A DNA stretch of 64,000 nt from Prolixibacter sp. SD074 (GCF_009617895.1 NZ_BLAW01000001.1:487001-551000); one strand, 5' to 3'. Shown: positions 46,081 through 55,546, counted from the stretch's first letter. Notes: generated by a model from the letters alone, not told the origin. Numbers and translations are program-made.

Positions 46081-48498
46081 ATGAGCATCCCCTTTAAAAA
46101 CATTAACCCATTAACATTATTGTGTTTGTTTGCTTGTTTTTCTCTTCCTTCTGCCGGACAAACAAGTGCTTCTGGTCCAACTGGGCCCAATATTGTTCCC
46201 ATTGGAAAGGGTTTCCCGGGTTATACCAAAATTGTTTCGTACGTCGACTCGATGCTGACTTTGCATTACCGGTTAGGTGATGTCTATTCCGAAGCTTTCG
46301 ATACAAGTCAGGTCAACGACCTTTATTCTGTCCGTTTTTTATCCGACAGCCTTAAAGAGGGATTTGATTCATTCTACAACTACCGGATTAAGCGATTGAA
46401 ACGCGACTATGGTTTAAGGATTGCCGGATATTACAACTATAATTTCAAGCCGGGATTTGCTGACGAAGAGGATGTGTATTACAGGCAACGGGCCTACATC
46501 GGACTCGACTGGAATTTGTTAGGTAACAGTGGCTTGTTTGGAAATCAGCTGAAGGCGAAGGAGCTGGAATCTGCGTTGCAGGTGGATCAGCTTAATCGTT
46601 CACAACAAACTGCCCGCAACAACTTTTTGTATCGGTACAATTACCTCATTTATGTTTTCAACAGCGAAAAATTGCAACTGGTTGCCAACCGTCTTGATCT
46701 TCTTCAGGGACTCGAAAAAATTTATCATGAGCTTTTCTATATCCGGCGGGTTAGCTGGGAAGATGTTTTGAAAGTGAAAGGACTGGAATCGCAAATGAAG
46801 TCAATACAACGTAGCTACAACGATTATAATTATCAGTTGGACCACCAGTTGCCTGCTTACGGCGAACTGCCTGCAGAAAAGGATAGTCTTCCTTTTCTGG
46901 ATGTCGATCCGGCGAAGATGATGGTATTGTACGAGACTCATTCGGTTGACAGTTTAAAAAATGCCGTTTACTTAGCTAACATCCGCGAAAAATACCGGAG
47001 CCTGGAAGGATGGATTGTGCGTCCTTTTATCCGTTATAACTTCCAGCAAGGTGTAAATGACAGTTGGCGTAAGTATGGTTCAGCAGGTGTCTCGGCGGCT
47101 ATTCCTTTGCGCTTTGGGCCATCACGTGACCGTGTTGCTGAAGCAGAAGAAATACTTTATGAATCAAAGGAAAAGGATCAGATTTCTCAGCGGAAGCTGG
47201 ATTTGTTCAATTACTTCTACGATCATCAATATAAAAAATACCAGTTGCTGGAATTCTATTTCAAACGTGCGCAGATAGACGAACGTATCCGAAAACAACA
47301 GGTGTTTCTCCAGCTGAAAAACCCGGCATTCAGTCCGGTTCAGTTGTTGGTGGATATCGATCAAAAACTGGCTGTCGAAACAGAGCTGGTTGATCTGAAG
47401 AAGGAAATGTATCTCGATATCCTGAAGATTCAGTCAGTGTTGAACGATGTACCGGTTACCTTGTTTACCCAACCGATGGAAATGAATGAATATGTTAAAC
47501 GGTTTCCCGGAAAGCGGGCTGTTTATATTTGGTCGAATACATTCTGCCGGAAGGATATTCATACGTTGATTGCCGATTTGGATATGAATGAAACACGTGA
47601 AGTGCTTCTTTCTCCGGGTCAACCATGTGCTACCGGAAAGTTAACGGCGTTTCTGAATCAAACAAAGGCAGCAGGAATTGAGGTGTATGATTTGATTGGA
47701 AACAACCAACTGATTTTTGATTCGACTGAAGAAATTAACCAACGGCTGCAGGAGGCTGTTGACAAAGGCTTCAGCGGAATTCATCTGGATGTGGAGCCAC
47801 AGGCCTTACCGGAATGGGATTCGCTAAAGGAGGAATATCTGGCTAAATTGGTTGAACTTTATTCAAAAGCTCATGCATTTGCTGTTTCGCATAACCTGAA
47901 ATTTTGCGTTTCTATACCAGTATTTTTCCCGGAAAACTACGTGCAAGAGATTTACCGTAACAGCGATCAGGTTTTTCTGATGGCATACGGTTCCAATAAG
48001 CCTTCAACCATTATCCGGCGCATTTCCGGGGAAGTAGCGATCGATCCGCAGAAAACGGTGTTGGCTGTAAGTCCTACTGATTTCGTTACACGTCTTCAGA
48101 TGGAATCAGTTATTGAAAAAGTGCTCGATTCTACCGGGATCAGAAAAGTTGCGATTCACGACTTAAAATCGCTACACATGATGGATAAAGTACAATCGTT
48201 GGGCGATACTTCCGTTTTAAAAGCGCATTTGGCACTCAATAAGCCTCAGGTAAAAGCAGTGTATCATTTGCAGGTGGCCGCATCGAAGTATTGGCTTGAT
48301 CCGGCTGAAATAAAGAAAAAATTGGATATTGATGAAAATCTGATCGTTGTTCATAAGGACGGGTACTACAAATACTGTATCCGAACTTTTGACAGTCTGA
48401 AAGACGGCCTCGAAGTAATGAAGCAGTTTCGCGGGGCACCCCGCTTTTCAGGAGTTTTTCTTTTGAGGACAGACATGGAAGAACCATCTGTGAATTGA
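46081..48498 (+). CDS. TolC-like / GH-like TIM barrel / SPOR-like fusion protein
   Basis: The protein has 805 residues from ATG 46081 (the frame opens at a TTG 12 bases earlier). After a signal peptide (FACFSLPSAGQ), residues about 60-470 are long amphipathic helices and short strands recalling outer-membrane efflux proteins (LKAKELESALQVDQLNRSQQ, AAIPLRFGPSRDRVAEAEE). Residues about 480-710 look like a TIM-barrel glycosidase with GFSGIHLDVEP (acidic pair Asp570 and Glu572), FCVSIPVFFPENY and VFLMAYGS. The last 80 residues resemble a SPOR domain (YHLQVAASKYWLD to YYKYCIRTFDSLKDGLEVM). It is the first gene of a four-gene operon with a HlyD-type adaptor and a GT2 synthase, so export and trimming of a polysaccharide is my inference. 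Confidence 0.7.
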   Translation: MSIPFKNINPLTLLCLFACFSLPSAGQTSASGPTGPNIVPIGKGFPGYTKIVSYVDSMLTLHYRLGDVYSEAFDTSQVNDLYSVRFLSDSLKEGFDSFYNYRIKRLKRDYGLRIAGYYNYNFKPGFADEEDVYYRQRAYIGLDWNLLGNSGLFGNQLKAKELESALQVDQLNRSQQTARNNFLYRYNYLIYVFNSEKLQLVANRLDLLQGLEKIYHELFYIRRVSWEDVLKVKGLESQMKSIQRSYNDYNYQLDHQLPAYGELPAEKDSLPFLDVDPAKMMVLYETHSVDSLKNAVYLANIREKYRSLEGWIVRPFIRYNFQQGVNDSWRKYGSAGVSAAIPLRFGPSRDRVAEAEEILYESKEKDQISQRKLDLFNYFYDHQYKKYQLLEFYFKRAQIDERIRKQQVFLQLKNPAFSPVQLLVDIDQKLAVETELVDLKKEMYLDILKIQSVLNDVPVTLFTQPMEMNEYVKRFPGKRAVYIWSNTFCRKDIHTLIADLDMNETREVLLSPGQPCATGKLTAFLNQTKAAGIEVYDLIGNNQLIFDSTEEINQRLQEAVDKGFSGIHLDVEPQALPEWDSLKEEYLAKLVELYSKAHAFAVSHNLKFCVSIPVFFPENYVQEIYRNSDQVFLMAYGSNKPSTIIRRISGEVAIDPQKTVLAVSPTDFVTRLQMESVIEKVLDSTGIRKVAIHDLKSLHMMDKVQSLGDTSVLKAHLALNKPQVKAVYHLQVAASKYWLDPAEIKKKLDIDENLIVVHKDGYYKYCIRTFDSLKDGLEVMKQFRGAPRFSGVFLLRTDMEEPSVN

Positions 48499-48535
48499 AT
48501 TGAAGAATCTTGTTTACTAACTAATCTGTAGCGTA

Positions 48536-49636
48536 TTGAAACCATTTCGATATAATAAAAACGAAAAAGTAATCAGGGGTTATAAAGAAGAACCTCTGCC
48601 GAAGCGCCGTGTTAACTGGGATCGGATTATTTATCTGATCGTTTTCTTTATTATCCTGGCCAGTTTGGTGATTTACATTTTTCGCCGAACCTATTTTGTC
48701 TCTTCTTACGGAGAAGTTATTACCAGCAAGTTCGAAGTGAAATTCTCGGATGATGTGAAGATAATTAAATACCTGGTCAGCGAGAATGATCTGGTCGAAC
48801 CAGGAGACACCCTCTTGATTGTGCGTCCGGAGATTTCTCCCAAGGATACGCTGGGGTTGATTACAAGCCAACGCGATGAGCGAAACACTGACTGGATAGA
48901 GCGTGAGAAAATTACAACTCAGAAAAATATCAGCCTGAAGAAAATTGAGTTGGAGGGTAGCAACGCTGAATATGCCCGCCGCGAAGGGCAATTACAAGCG
49001 CAACGCGATGAAGTTTATCTCGGCCTGTCTAATGCAAGTGTTTTAACCACTACCAATGAGAATCTGCAAAGTCTGAAGTCGGATGAGAAAATGCTTCGGG
49101 AGGAGATCCGATATCTGAACACCTATTTGATTCGCCTTAGAGAAATGGAAAGGAAAAGGAGTGCCGTTTCCAGTCAGACGGTAGTTGTTCCACAAAGCGT
49201 TGCCTACATTTCACCGGTGGGAGGAATTGTTAGTCAGATATTGTCACGTGAAAATGAGGTGAATTATCGACAGGAAGTGGCAATGGAGCTTATCAATTTG
49301 AATAAGGTGTATATCATGGCGTACCTCGGGCAGGAGTATTTTCAATACTTCAGTGCAGGAGATACAGTTGGTGTGAAATTTAGTAATGGCATGAAAAGCC
49401 TGGGGGTAATTAACAACATTTATATGAATACAGCTGAGTTACCCAGTGAATTCCATAAAACCTATCAAAAAACACCACGGACCGTTTTGGCCCGAATCAT
49501 CCCCGTCAATGCTGAAAATGATTGCGATTGGAAGCCTTATTATAAAATGGGAGTTACCATATATCGTCCTAAAATGTTTTACCATTGGTGGTTGAATTAC
49601 AGAGAGAAGCACGTTGATGATGATTCATCGAATTAA
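48536..49636 (+). CDS. HlyD-family periplasmic adaptor
   Basis: The 366-residue protein has one N-terminal membrane segment (IIYLIVFFIILASLVIYIF, residues about 30-48), a lipoyl-like half (VKIIKYLVSENDLVEPGDTLLIV), a coiled-coil hairpin (residues about 95-210) and a second lipoyl/barrel part (AYISPVGGIVSQILSREN). This is the plan of HlyD/Alg44-type membrane-fusion proteins that bridge inner-membrane synthases or pumps to an outer-membrane channel. The start is TTG at 48536, since a stop lies in frame a few codons upstream and no ATG is available. It is 37 bases after the TolC-like gene and 47 before the zinc-ribbon gene. Confidence 0.85.
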   Translation: MKPFRYNKNEKVIRGYKEEPLPKRRVNWDRIIYLIVFFIILASLVIYIFRRTYFVSSYGEVITSKFEVKFSDDVKIIKYLVSENDLVEPGDTLLIVRPEISPKDTLGLITSQRDERNTDWIEREKITTQKNISLKKIELEGSNAEYARREGQLQAQRDEVYLGLSNASVLTTTNENLQSLKSDEKMLREEIRYLNTYLIRLREMERKRSAVSSQTVVVPQSVAYISPVGGIVSQILSRENEVNYRQEVAMELINLNKVYIMAYLGQEYFQYFSAGDTVGVKFSNGMKSLGVINNIYMNTAELPSEFHKTYQKTPRTVLARIIPVNAENDCDWKPYYKMGVTIYRPKMFYHWWLNYREKHVDDDSSN

Positions 49637-49683
49637 CCGGAAAATCACAAACTAATTAGCGGGCAGTAGTCTATTTAAAACGA

Positions 49684-51075
49684 ATGCTTATGATTCCCGG
49701 AGGAAAAAAAATACAGAATGCAGGTGGTTTCGAAATCTTTTTGATTGCGGATTACCAGGATCAGGATATCCGGAATTTTGCGCTGGCCGATGCATTAGTT
49801 CTCGACTGGCAGCAACCGGACCATACTACGGCGTTATTAAAGAAAATTCGATCTTCATTCATCGAATCTATTTATCTGTTGCCGGTATTTATTTTTAATG
49901 CTGACGGTATCGTAGGAGACACGGAAAGAGCGCTCTCCGACGGTGAATTGTCCGTAGTGCAGGAAGAACCTATCGTGAAAGTCATCCGACAGGTGAAAAA
50001 GAGGAGAGAGGATTTTACGCCGCATGAAACGAATAGTTCTGAAAACCGGATACTCACGAAACTATTCCGGTATATGTATACAAGGGACAAGGCGTTGAGC
50101 CCGGAAGTGGATGTAATGGCTCACATGGGCTATGAATATCCACTTATCAGGCTTCATTACCCGGCAGGAGAATCGATGGAGATGCTGAAGATTCTCAGGA
50201 GAGGCACAGATAACGACTTTTTTCAGGGTACGTTTGTCGACAAGACCCATATTTGTCCGAGTTGTCATTCGGGCCACCTGAATTTGCGAGAGGTTTGTAC
50301 CCAATGTGCTTCGGCTCATATCTCATCAGAGAATCTGATTCATCACTTTGTTTGTGCCTATATGGGACCGGAGGGTGATTTTATGACGAAACAAGGATTG
50401 GTTTGCCCAAAATGTAACAGGCAGCTCAGGCATATTGGAGTCGATTACGATAAACCATCGGTTATCTATCGTTGTCACGATTGTCGTCATGAATTCCAGG
50501 AACCGGATATTACAGCTTTGTGTTTGAATTGTAAAACCCTAACGCCGGTAGAAAATCTTAAGGAAATCGTACTTGATAAATACGTGCTGACTGATTTGGG
50601 CCGTGATGCTGCCCGTACTGGAATTAAAGTGGAAGGTGAGGAGCGTGAGTTCACGATTCCCGGATTTGTAAATTTTGGAACGTTTTTAACTTTTCTCCGG
50701 TTTGAAATAGAGCGCATTAAGGTTTCGGGTAAAGAGAGCCAGATGGGAAGTGTCAGCTTGAATCTTCCGGCCCGTTTGCGTTCCAATCGACAGCAATTTG
50801 AACGGGTGGTGCTCGATATTAGCGATTTTATCAGGAATAATACCGATTCCAGTGACATTTTATCCTTTGCCAGCGATAATACTTTCTTCATGATTTTCCC
50901 TGAAAAGGGTGATACGGCTGTAGCGACAATGCTGAATGATTTCAGAAATTCCATTGAAAAATTGCTGGTCAATACGTTTGAGAATGAACCGGAATGGAAC
51001 CTGACAGCTCAGTTTGAAACATTGAATGCTGATACTGAATACACGGCACTGATTAACCAGGTAAAAACCATCTAA
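49684..51075 (+). CDS. TackOD1-like zinc-ribbon protein with degenerate GGDEF-like domain
   Basis: The 463-residue cytoplasmic protein has three parts. Residues 1-110 resemble a degenerate receiver-like fold. Residues about 125-300 carry at least four CxxC pairs (CPSC from Cys191, CTQC, CPKCNRQLRHIGVDYDKPS, CHDC, CLNC) plus the segment ALSPEVDVMAHMGYEYPL, which I recognise as the TackOD1 output-domain pattern. Residues about 330-463 look like a nucleotide-cyclase fold in which the GGDEF motif is replaced (LSFASDNTFFMIFPE), so cyclase activity is unlikely. Its place between the adaptor and the synthase suggests a regulatory subunit, perhaps sensing c-di-GMP or metal. The domain call rests on memory of the family. 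Confidence 0.65.
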   Translation: MLMIPGGKKIQNAGGFEIFLIADYQDQDIRNFALADALVLDWQQPDHTTALLKKIRSSFIESIYLLPVFIFNADGIVGDTERALSDGELSVVQEEPIVKVIRQVKKRREDFTPHETNSSENRILTKLFRYMYTRDKALSPEVDVMAHMGYEYPLIRLHYPAGESMEMLKILRRGTDNDFFQGTFVDKTHICPSCHSGHLNLREVCTQCASAHISSENLIHHFVCAYMGPEGDFMTKQGLVCPKCNRQLRHIGVDYDKPSVIYRCHDCRHEFQEPDITALCLNCKTLTPVENLKEIVLDKYVLTDLGRDAARTGIKVEGEEREFTIPGFVNFGTFLTFLRFEIERIKVSGKESQMGSVSLNLPARLRSNRQQFERVVLDISDFIRNNTDSSDILSFASDNTFFMIFPEKGDTAVATMLNDFRNSIEKLLVNTFENEPEWNLTAQFETLNADTEYTALINQVKTI

Positions 51076-51085
51076 CCCTGTTTAA

Positions 51086-52393
51086 ATGATTGAATTCTGG
51101 CAATGGTTTTTCGACTTTTGGCTGAATGTTTCCCCCGAACGGATCGTCAGGCTTTTCTGGTATTTCTTCTTACTGGAGGTACCCAGATATTTGCTGTTCG
51201 ACCTGGTTGTGGTGATACTTTTCATGTTGAAACGGTTGTGGAATTCATCATCTTATCAGGCGGCCAACAGTCAATTGTTTGTTGAAAATCCTTTGATTTC
51301 CATCATTGTGCCCGCGAAAAATGAAGGAAAACACATCCCAAAGCTGGTGGAGAGCCTGACAGAACAGACTTACCAAAATTATCAGCTCATTATCATCGAT
51401 GATGGCTCCGACGATAATACGCCTCTAATTTGCCGCAAACTGGAGCAGGAAGGAAAGATTGACCTGTTTCTCAGAAATGAAGAGCGAGGGGGGAAAGCCA
51501 GCGCAGCCAACCTGGGGTTGCGTTTTGCCAAAGGAAAATATATTGTTCACCTTGATGCCGACACCTCTTTTGATCGCGATGCGATAGAGAAGATATTGAC
51601 ACCGTTCTACACTGATCCGGATATAGGTGCGGTGGGAGGAAACGTAAAAGTAAGGAATGCAAAAGAAGCTGTGATTGCCGGATTTCAGGCAGTTGAATAT
51701 CTGCAGACGATCACCATGGGGCGTATGGTCGCGTCGTATCTGGGTATTTACAAAATTGTTTCCGGGGCGTTTGGTGCTTTTCGTAAAGATTTGCTCGATC
51801 GCGTTGGCGGTTGGGATATTGGTCCGGGCCTCGATGGTGATATCACGGTTAAAATCAGGAAGATGGGGTATCGGATTGTTTTTGAGCCGCGCTCCGTTTC
51901 TTTGACAAATGTCCCAACGTCAATAAAGAAACTCACGAACCAACGGTTTCGCTGGTCCCGTTCTTTGATCCGGTTCCGCCTGAGGAAACACGCCGATATT
52001 TTTGTTCCCGATCAGAACTTCCAGTTTAGCAATTTTTTCTCCAGTCTCGAAAACTTGTTTTACAATGTTGTTTTGGATGCACTTTGGTTTTACTATGTTA
52101 TTCGGTTGGTTGTTCAGAATCCTGATATCATTTTCCTGATGATAGTGATGAAGATGTTCCTTTACGGGATGAGTAATTTTGTTCAGGTGATTCTGGTGTG
52201 CCTGATGTCAGAAAGAGGCCGTCAGGAGATTAAGCTGTTGATGTATATTCCGTTCATGTCCATTTACGATGGTTACTACCTTCGTATTGTCCGAACAGTT
52301 GCTTATTTCCGGGAGTGGCTTACATCTTCGTCTTATAATGATGCATGGAATCCGAGTAAATCCTCGGTACAGGCTAAAGAGCACCGCCTCTGA
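51086..52393 (+). CDS. Processive GT2 polysaccharide synthase, inner membrane
   Basis: The 435-residue protein has membrane segments near residues 20-50 and 320-420 flanking a GT-A domain. All motifs of processive synthases such as PgaC, BcsA and hyaluronan synthase are present: IIDDGSDDN (Asp105/106), HLDAD (Asp157 and 159), GLDGD (Asp250/252, in place of TED) and QRFRW (286-290). It should polymerise a sugar from a nucleotide donor and pass the chain across the inner membrane. It starts 10 bases after the zinc-ribbon gene and closes the operon. Its stop codon abuts the stop of the convergent response-regulator gene with no base between them. No PilZ domain is fused to it. Confidence 0.9.
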   Translation: MIEFWQWFFDFWLNVSPERIVRLFWYFFLLEVPRYLLFDLVVVILFMLKRLWNSSSYQAANSQLFVENPLISIIVPAKNEGKHIPKLVESLTEQTYQNYQLIIIDDGSDDNTPLICRKLEQEGKIDLFLRNEERGGKASAANLGLRFAKGKYIVHLDADTSFDRDAIEKILTPFYTDPDIGAVGGNVKVRNAKEAVIAGFQAVEYLQTITMGRMVASYLGIYKIVSGAFGAFRKDLLDRVGGWDIGPGLDGDITVKIRKMGYRIVFEPRSVSLTNVPTSIKKLTNQRFRWSRSLIRFRLRKHADIFVPDQNFQFSNFFSSLENLFYNVVLDALWFYYVIRLVVQNPDIIFLMIVMKMFLYGMSNFVQVILVCLMSERGRQEIKLLMYIPFMSIYDGYYLRIVRTVAYFREWLTSSSYNDAWNPSKSSVQAKEHRL

Positions 52394-53488
52394 TTAAATC
52401 AGGGGCAGGCTTATTTTTATAATGGTTCCCTGGTTGGGTGCAGAGTTGATCTTAAACGTACCGTCGAATAATTCAATGACCTGCTTGGCATTGTGTAACC
52501 CCAATCCTAATCCACTTTCACTACTTTCACGTTGTTCGTAACCTACAAAAGCACCGGCTTTCAGAATTTGTTCATCACTCATTCCAATTCCTTCATCTTC
52601 GATGGAAAGACGGTATGTACTGTCGTCCGTCGTGGCCACCAGTTTGACATCGGTTTTGCGGGTCGAGAATTTAAATGCATTTTCGACTAGTTCGCCAACA
52701 GCCATCTCCATTAGGTCTCTTGGAATCCGCACTTCTGCATCGACAAGGGCCAGACGAAGATCGCTCTCGCGTTTTGCTTCTTTGGCAACCGATTGTGCCG
52801 TTTGTTCAACTATTTCATAAACATTTTGAGTCGCTGAATCCTTAAGTGTTTTCAGTTCTTCCGGTTTGTTTGATAAAGCTTCGAGACGGTAGAATACCAA
52901 CGTTTTGGAAACCGTTTTACGCAGTTTAATTCCGGCTTTCAGTATCATGTTGACAAAGTCGACAATCTCCTGTTTTTCCATGTTAGGATATCCGGTGGCA
53001 ATCAATTCCGAAAATCCAACGATTGCTTTCATTGGATCCTGAAGTTCGGAAGCGAAGGGTAATCCGATACGATTGGTCAGGTTTTTTACTGCTTCGTCAG
53101 CTTTTTTCTTCATTGAACCGATGCGATCCAGACGCGTATTTACAGCATCCAGAAGCTGTTCAATGGTAAATGGTTTGGGAATATAATCATCAGCTCCCAG
53201 CAACATACCTTCGCGGATATTCCCTACAGCACTTTTTGCCGTGAGAAAAATGAACGGAGTTGTAGCAGTAATTTCATTCTCCCGAAGTCTTCTGATTACT
53301 TCATATCCGTCCATTCCGGGCATCATAATATCGCAAAGAATTAAATCGGGTTGAATTTTGCGGGCCATTTCCACGCCAATTTCACCGTTCTCTGCGGTAT
53401 GTGGTTCGAAATTCTCGGTTTCCAGTATTTCGGCAATATTTTCGCGTACGTTTTCGGTATCCTCAATAATCAAAATTTTTGCTTTCAT
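52394..53488 (-). CDS. Receiver-HATPase protein lacking the kinase histidine
   Basis: The 364-residue protein joins a receiver domain (Asp53 in LCDIMMPGMDG, Lys105 in PKPF) to a histidine-kinase-like module. The ATPase half is intact (ELVENAFKFS, DEGIGMS, GLGLGLHNAK). The dimerisation helix, however, reads ASELQDPM where SHELRTPL is expected, so the phosphoacceptor histidine is replaced by Ser147. Autophosphorylation is therefore unlikely at the usual site; a phosphatase, scaffold or phospho-sensing role is more plausible. It is convergent with the polysaccharide operon, and a second hybrid kinase flanks the operon's other end. Confidence 0.85.
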   Translation of the reverse strand: MKAKILIIEDTENVRENIAEILETENFEPHTAENGEIGVEMARKIQPDLILCDIMMPGMDGYEVIRRLRENEITATTPFIFLTAKSAVGNIREGMLLGADDYIPKPFTIEQLLDAVNTRLDRIGSMKKKADEAVKNLTNRIGLPFASELQDPMKAIVGFSELIATGYPNMEKQEIVDFVNMILKAGIKLRKTVSKTLVFYRLEALSNKPEELKTLKDSATQNVYEIVEQTAQSVAKEAKRESDLRLALVDAEVRIPRDLMEMAVGELVENAFKFSTRKTDVKLVATTDDSTYRLSIEDEGIGMSDEQILKAGAFVGYEQRESSESGLGLGLHNAKQVIELFDGTFKINSAPNQGTIIKISLPLI

Positions 53489-53767
53489 CTGCGTTGTATT
53501 TGTTTTTTATCGCCAGTTGTAACTCCTGAAATCAGTTCTCAAGGTGTTGCATTGGGGGAAGTTAAGTTTGATGTTTTTTATAACACTAAGTGATTTAGTT
53601 GATTAAGGCTTTCGTATTCCAAACGACAAAATAGCGATTTTATTGGAAATACATCCATGGAAAATTCGCTGTTTCTTTACTTTATCATCAGGGTAATCAT
53701 TAACGTAAAACAACCACTTCATCGCGGGCAAACGGGATGAAGTTTTTCAAACATAAGGGTAGATGAA

Positions 53768-54598
53768 TTACAGTTTGACTTTATATGCCATCACCCGATT
53801 ATCCGCAAACGTTGGAACCAACAAAACGTTCTTCGAAGGTATAAATTCAATATCGGCTGCATTGATGTTTTTGTCGGTAGTGTCGAATAAGACAGATTGA
53901 CCTGTTGCCGAAACCACCTGGACTTTTCCTTTCCAGTCCGAGACAATGTACTTGCCATTTCCAACCGCTTTTAAGCCGTCAATCCCTCCTGACAGTGATA
54001 CCAGTTTTTCTACCTTGCCGCGAACCGGGTCGGCAGAAAAGATGCCGTTATTTGTTCCAATTAGTAAATGTCCTTTTTCGTATAATAGCCCATTCGGATT
54101 GGAAAGAGGGGCCAATTTTCCCCAGATTCCAAAAACACCATTCTCTAATTTGTAAATTCTGCCTGTCCCGGAATCGGAAACATAGATTATCCCGTTTTTG
54201 CTGACTGCAACGTCGTTCATAAATTGTGCTTTGGGGGCATCATAAAATTTAACTTCCCGGGGATTCGTCAGCGATATTTCGGCGAGCCGATCGATATCGG
54301 AAACATACAGTTTATTTTGATAGATGGCCATTCCTTTTGGGGCATTCAGACCCGTGGCAAATTTCAAATCGATAACCTTGCCGTTAGGGGAAAGCTTGGA
54401 AATAAAGCCTTTGCTATTTTTCCCGGTAGGATTTCCATTAACATTTGAAACAAACAGGCAATTCTGGCCGGCATCGTACATCACCGATTCAGGTACTTTT
54501 AATACGCTGTCAGTTTGCCACAATGGACTAGCAATTTGTGCATTTGATGTGGCTGCTGCCAGCAGTAGGATGAGCAAGAATCCAAGGTGTGATTTCAT
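53768..54598 (-). CDS. SMP-30/gluconolactonase-like beta-propeller, secreted
   Basis: The 276-residue protein has a signal peptide (ILLLAAATSNAQ) and about six propeller blades (NKLYVSDIDRLAEI, FMNDVAVSKNGIIYVSDSGTGRIY, PNGLLYEKGHLLIGTNNGIF). This resembles SMP-30/gluconolactonase or NHL-type propellers. Lactonase activity cannot be asserted from sequence, and many secreted relatives have no known substrate. It is a single leftward gene with about 280 bases of A+T-rich non-coding DNA before the response-regulator gene on its left. Confidence 0.75.
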   Translation of the reverse strand: MKSHLGFLLILLLAAATSNAQIASPLWQTDSVLKVPESVMYDAGQNCLFVSNVNGNPTGKNSKGFISKLSPNGKVIDLKFATGLNAPKGMAIYQNKLYVSDIDRLAEISLTNPREVKFYDAPKAQFMNDVAVSKNGIIYVSDSGTGRIYKLENGVFGIWGKLAPLSNPNGLLYEKGHLLIGTNNGIFSADPVRGKVEKLVSLSGGIDGLKAVGNGKYIVSDWKGKVQVVSATGQSVLFDTTDKNINAADIEFIPSKNVLLVPTFADNRVMAYKVKL

Positions 54599-54730
54599 CG
54601 TTTTATAATTTAGTTTTACTGATTTCAGTGGAATTATTTTGATGTAGTTTCTTAATATTGGCCTAATGATTACCGATCGTACTATTGACAGGATGATCTA
54701 AGATACGGTAGCTTTTAGTAAAAGAAAAAC

Positions 54731-55546
54731 TTAAGCTACAGGCTTCTTTCTGGTGAACGTTGCCAGGAACGTAACTACCATACCGAAAAGGAACAACAGA
54801 ACTACCGCCGGAATATTTAGCTTGTAATCAGGGAGAACAACGCCCGCCTTATGCAGTTTTGTCAGATAGTAAACCGTTAAAAAAACCAGGCCGTTGTGCA
54901 TAGCATGCCCCGTAATGGCAGCCAGTATTGAGCCGGTCCGTATGCGCACCCAGCCCAGAATGAGGCCGAGTAAAAATGTTGCTGGAAACTGCCAGGGATT
55001 GAGGTGAAAAAGGGCAAAAAGCAATGCCGTATAAAATATGGCCAGGAACTTTGGGTAGTTCCGAATGAAACCCCGCATGATAAGCCCCCTGAAAATTAGT
55101 TCTTCAACGATGGGTGCAATGATGACTGCCCGGATAATTCCACCCCATACCCCCAGGTCGGAGTCGAAGAGCCGCGAAAACATCTCGATAAACCATCCCG
55201 GCGGTGGAAGTAACGTTTCGAAAGCAGCATTGATTTTCCCCAGCGAAATCTGGAGTGCCGCCAGCATCAGTAATAGTCCGGGAATGACAAAAATATTGAA
55301 AAGCCTAAACGGAAAAACGCTGCCAATTTTTAGTCCGGTCTTTCGGTATCCCCAATATAAAATGAAAAGCGTTGAGCCAAAGAAAACCGGGACCTTTACC
55401 CAAGGTTCATACAGCCAGTCGGTACCGTGATAATAATCGTATAGGGCAAGAGGAAAATCAACAAGAGTCTGTATAAATGTATACAGTACAACTAGGTGGA
55501 CTGCCGCCCAAAAAGTGGGGTAGTATCGCGTTTGTCTTTTGCTCAA
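54731..55546 (-). CDS. CPBP-family intramembrane metalloprotease
   Basis: The 271-residue protein has seven or eight membrane segments and the three CPBP/Abi motifs: VEELIFRGLIMRGF (catalytic EExxxR), FALFHLNPWQF and GHAMHNG. Family members include the CAAX prenyl protease Rce1 and bacteriocin-immunity proteins; the bacterial substrate is usually unknown. The only usable start is a TTG at 55546. A strong leftward terminator lies 54 bases upstream of that start, so it must have its own promoter inside this short gap or rely on read-through. Confidence 0.87.
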   Translation of the reverse strand: MSKRQTRYYPTFWAAVHLVVLYTFIQTLVDFPLALYDYYHGTDWLYEPWVKVPVFFGSTLFILYWGYRKTGLKIGSVFPFRLFNIFVIPGLLLMLAALQISLGKINAAFETLLPPPGWFIEMFSRLFDSDLGVWGGIIRAVIIAPIVEELIFRGLIMRGFIRNYPKFLAIFYTALLFALFHLNPWQFPATFLLGLILGWVRIRTGSILAAITGHAMHNGLVFLTVYYLTKLHKAGVVLPDYKLNIPAVVLLFLFGMVVTFLATFTRKKPVA

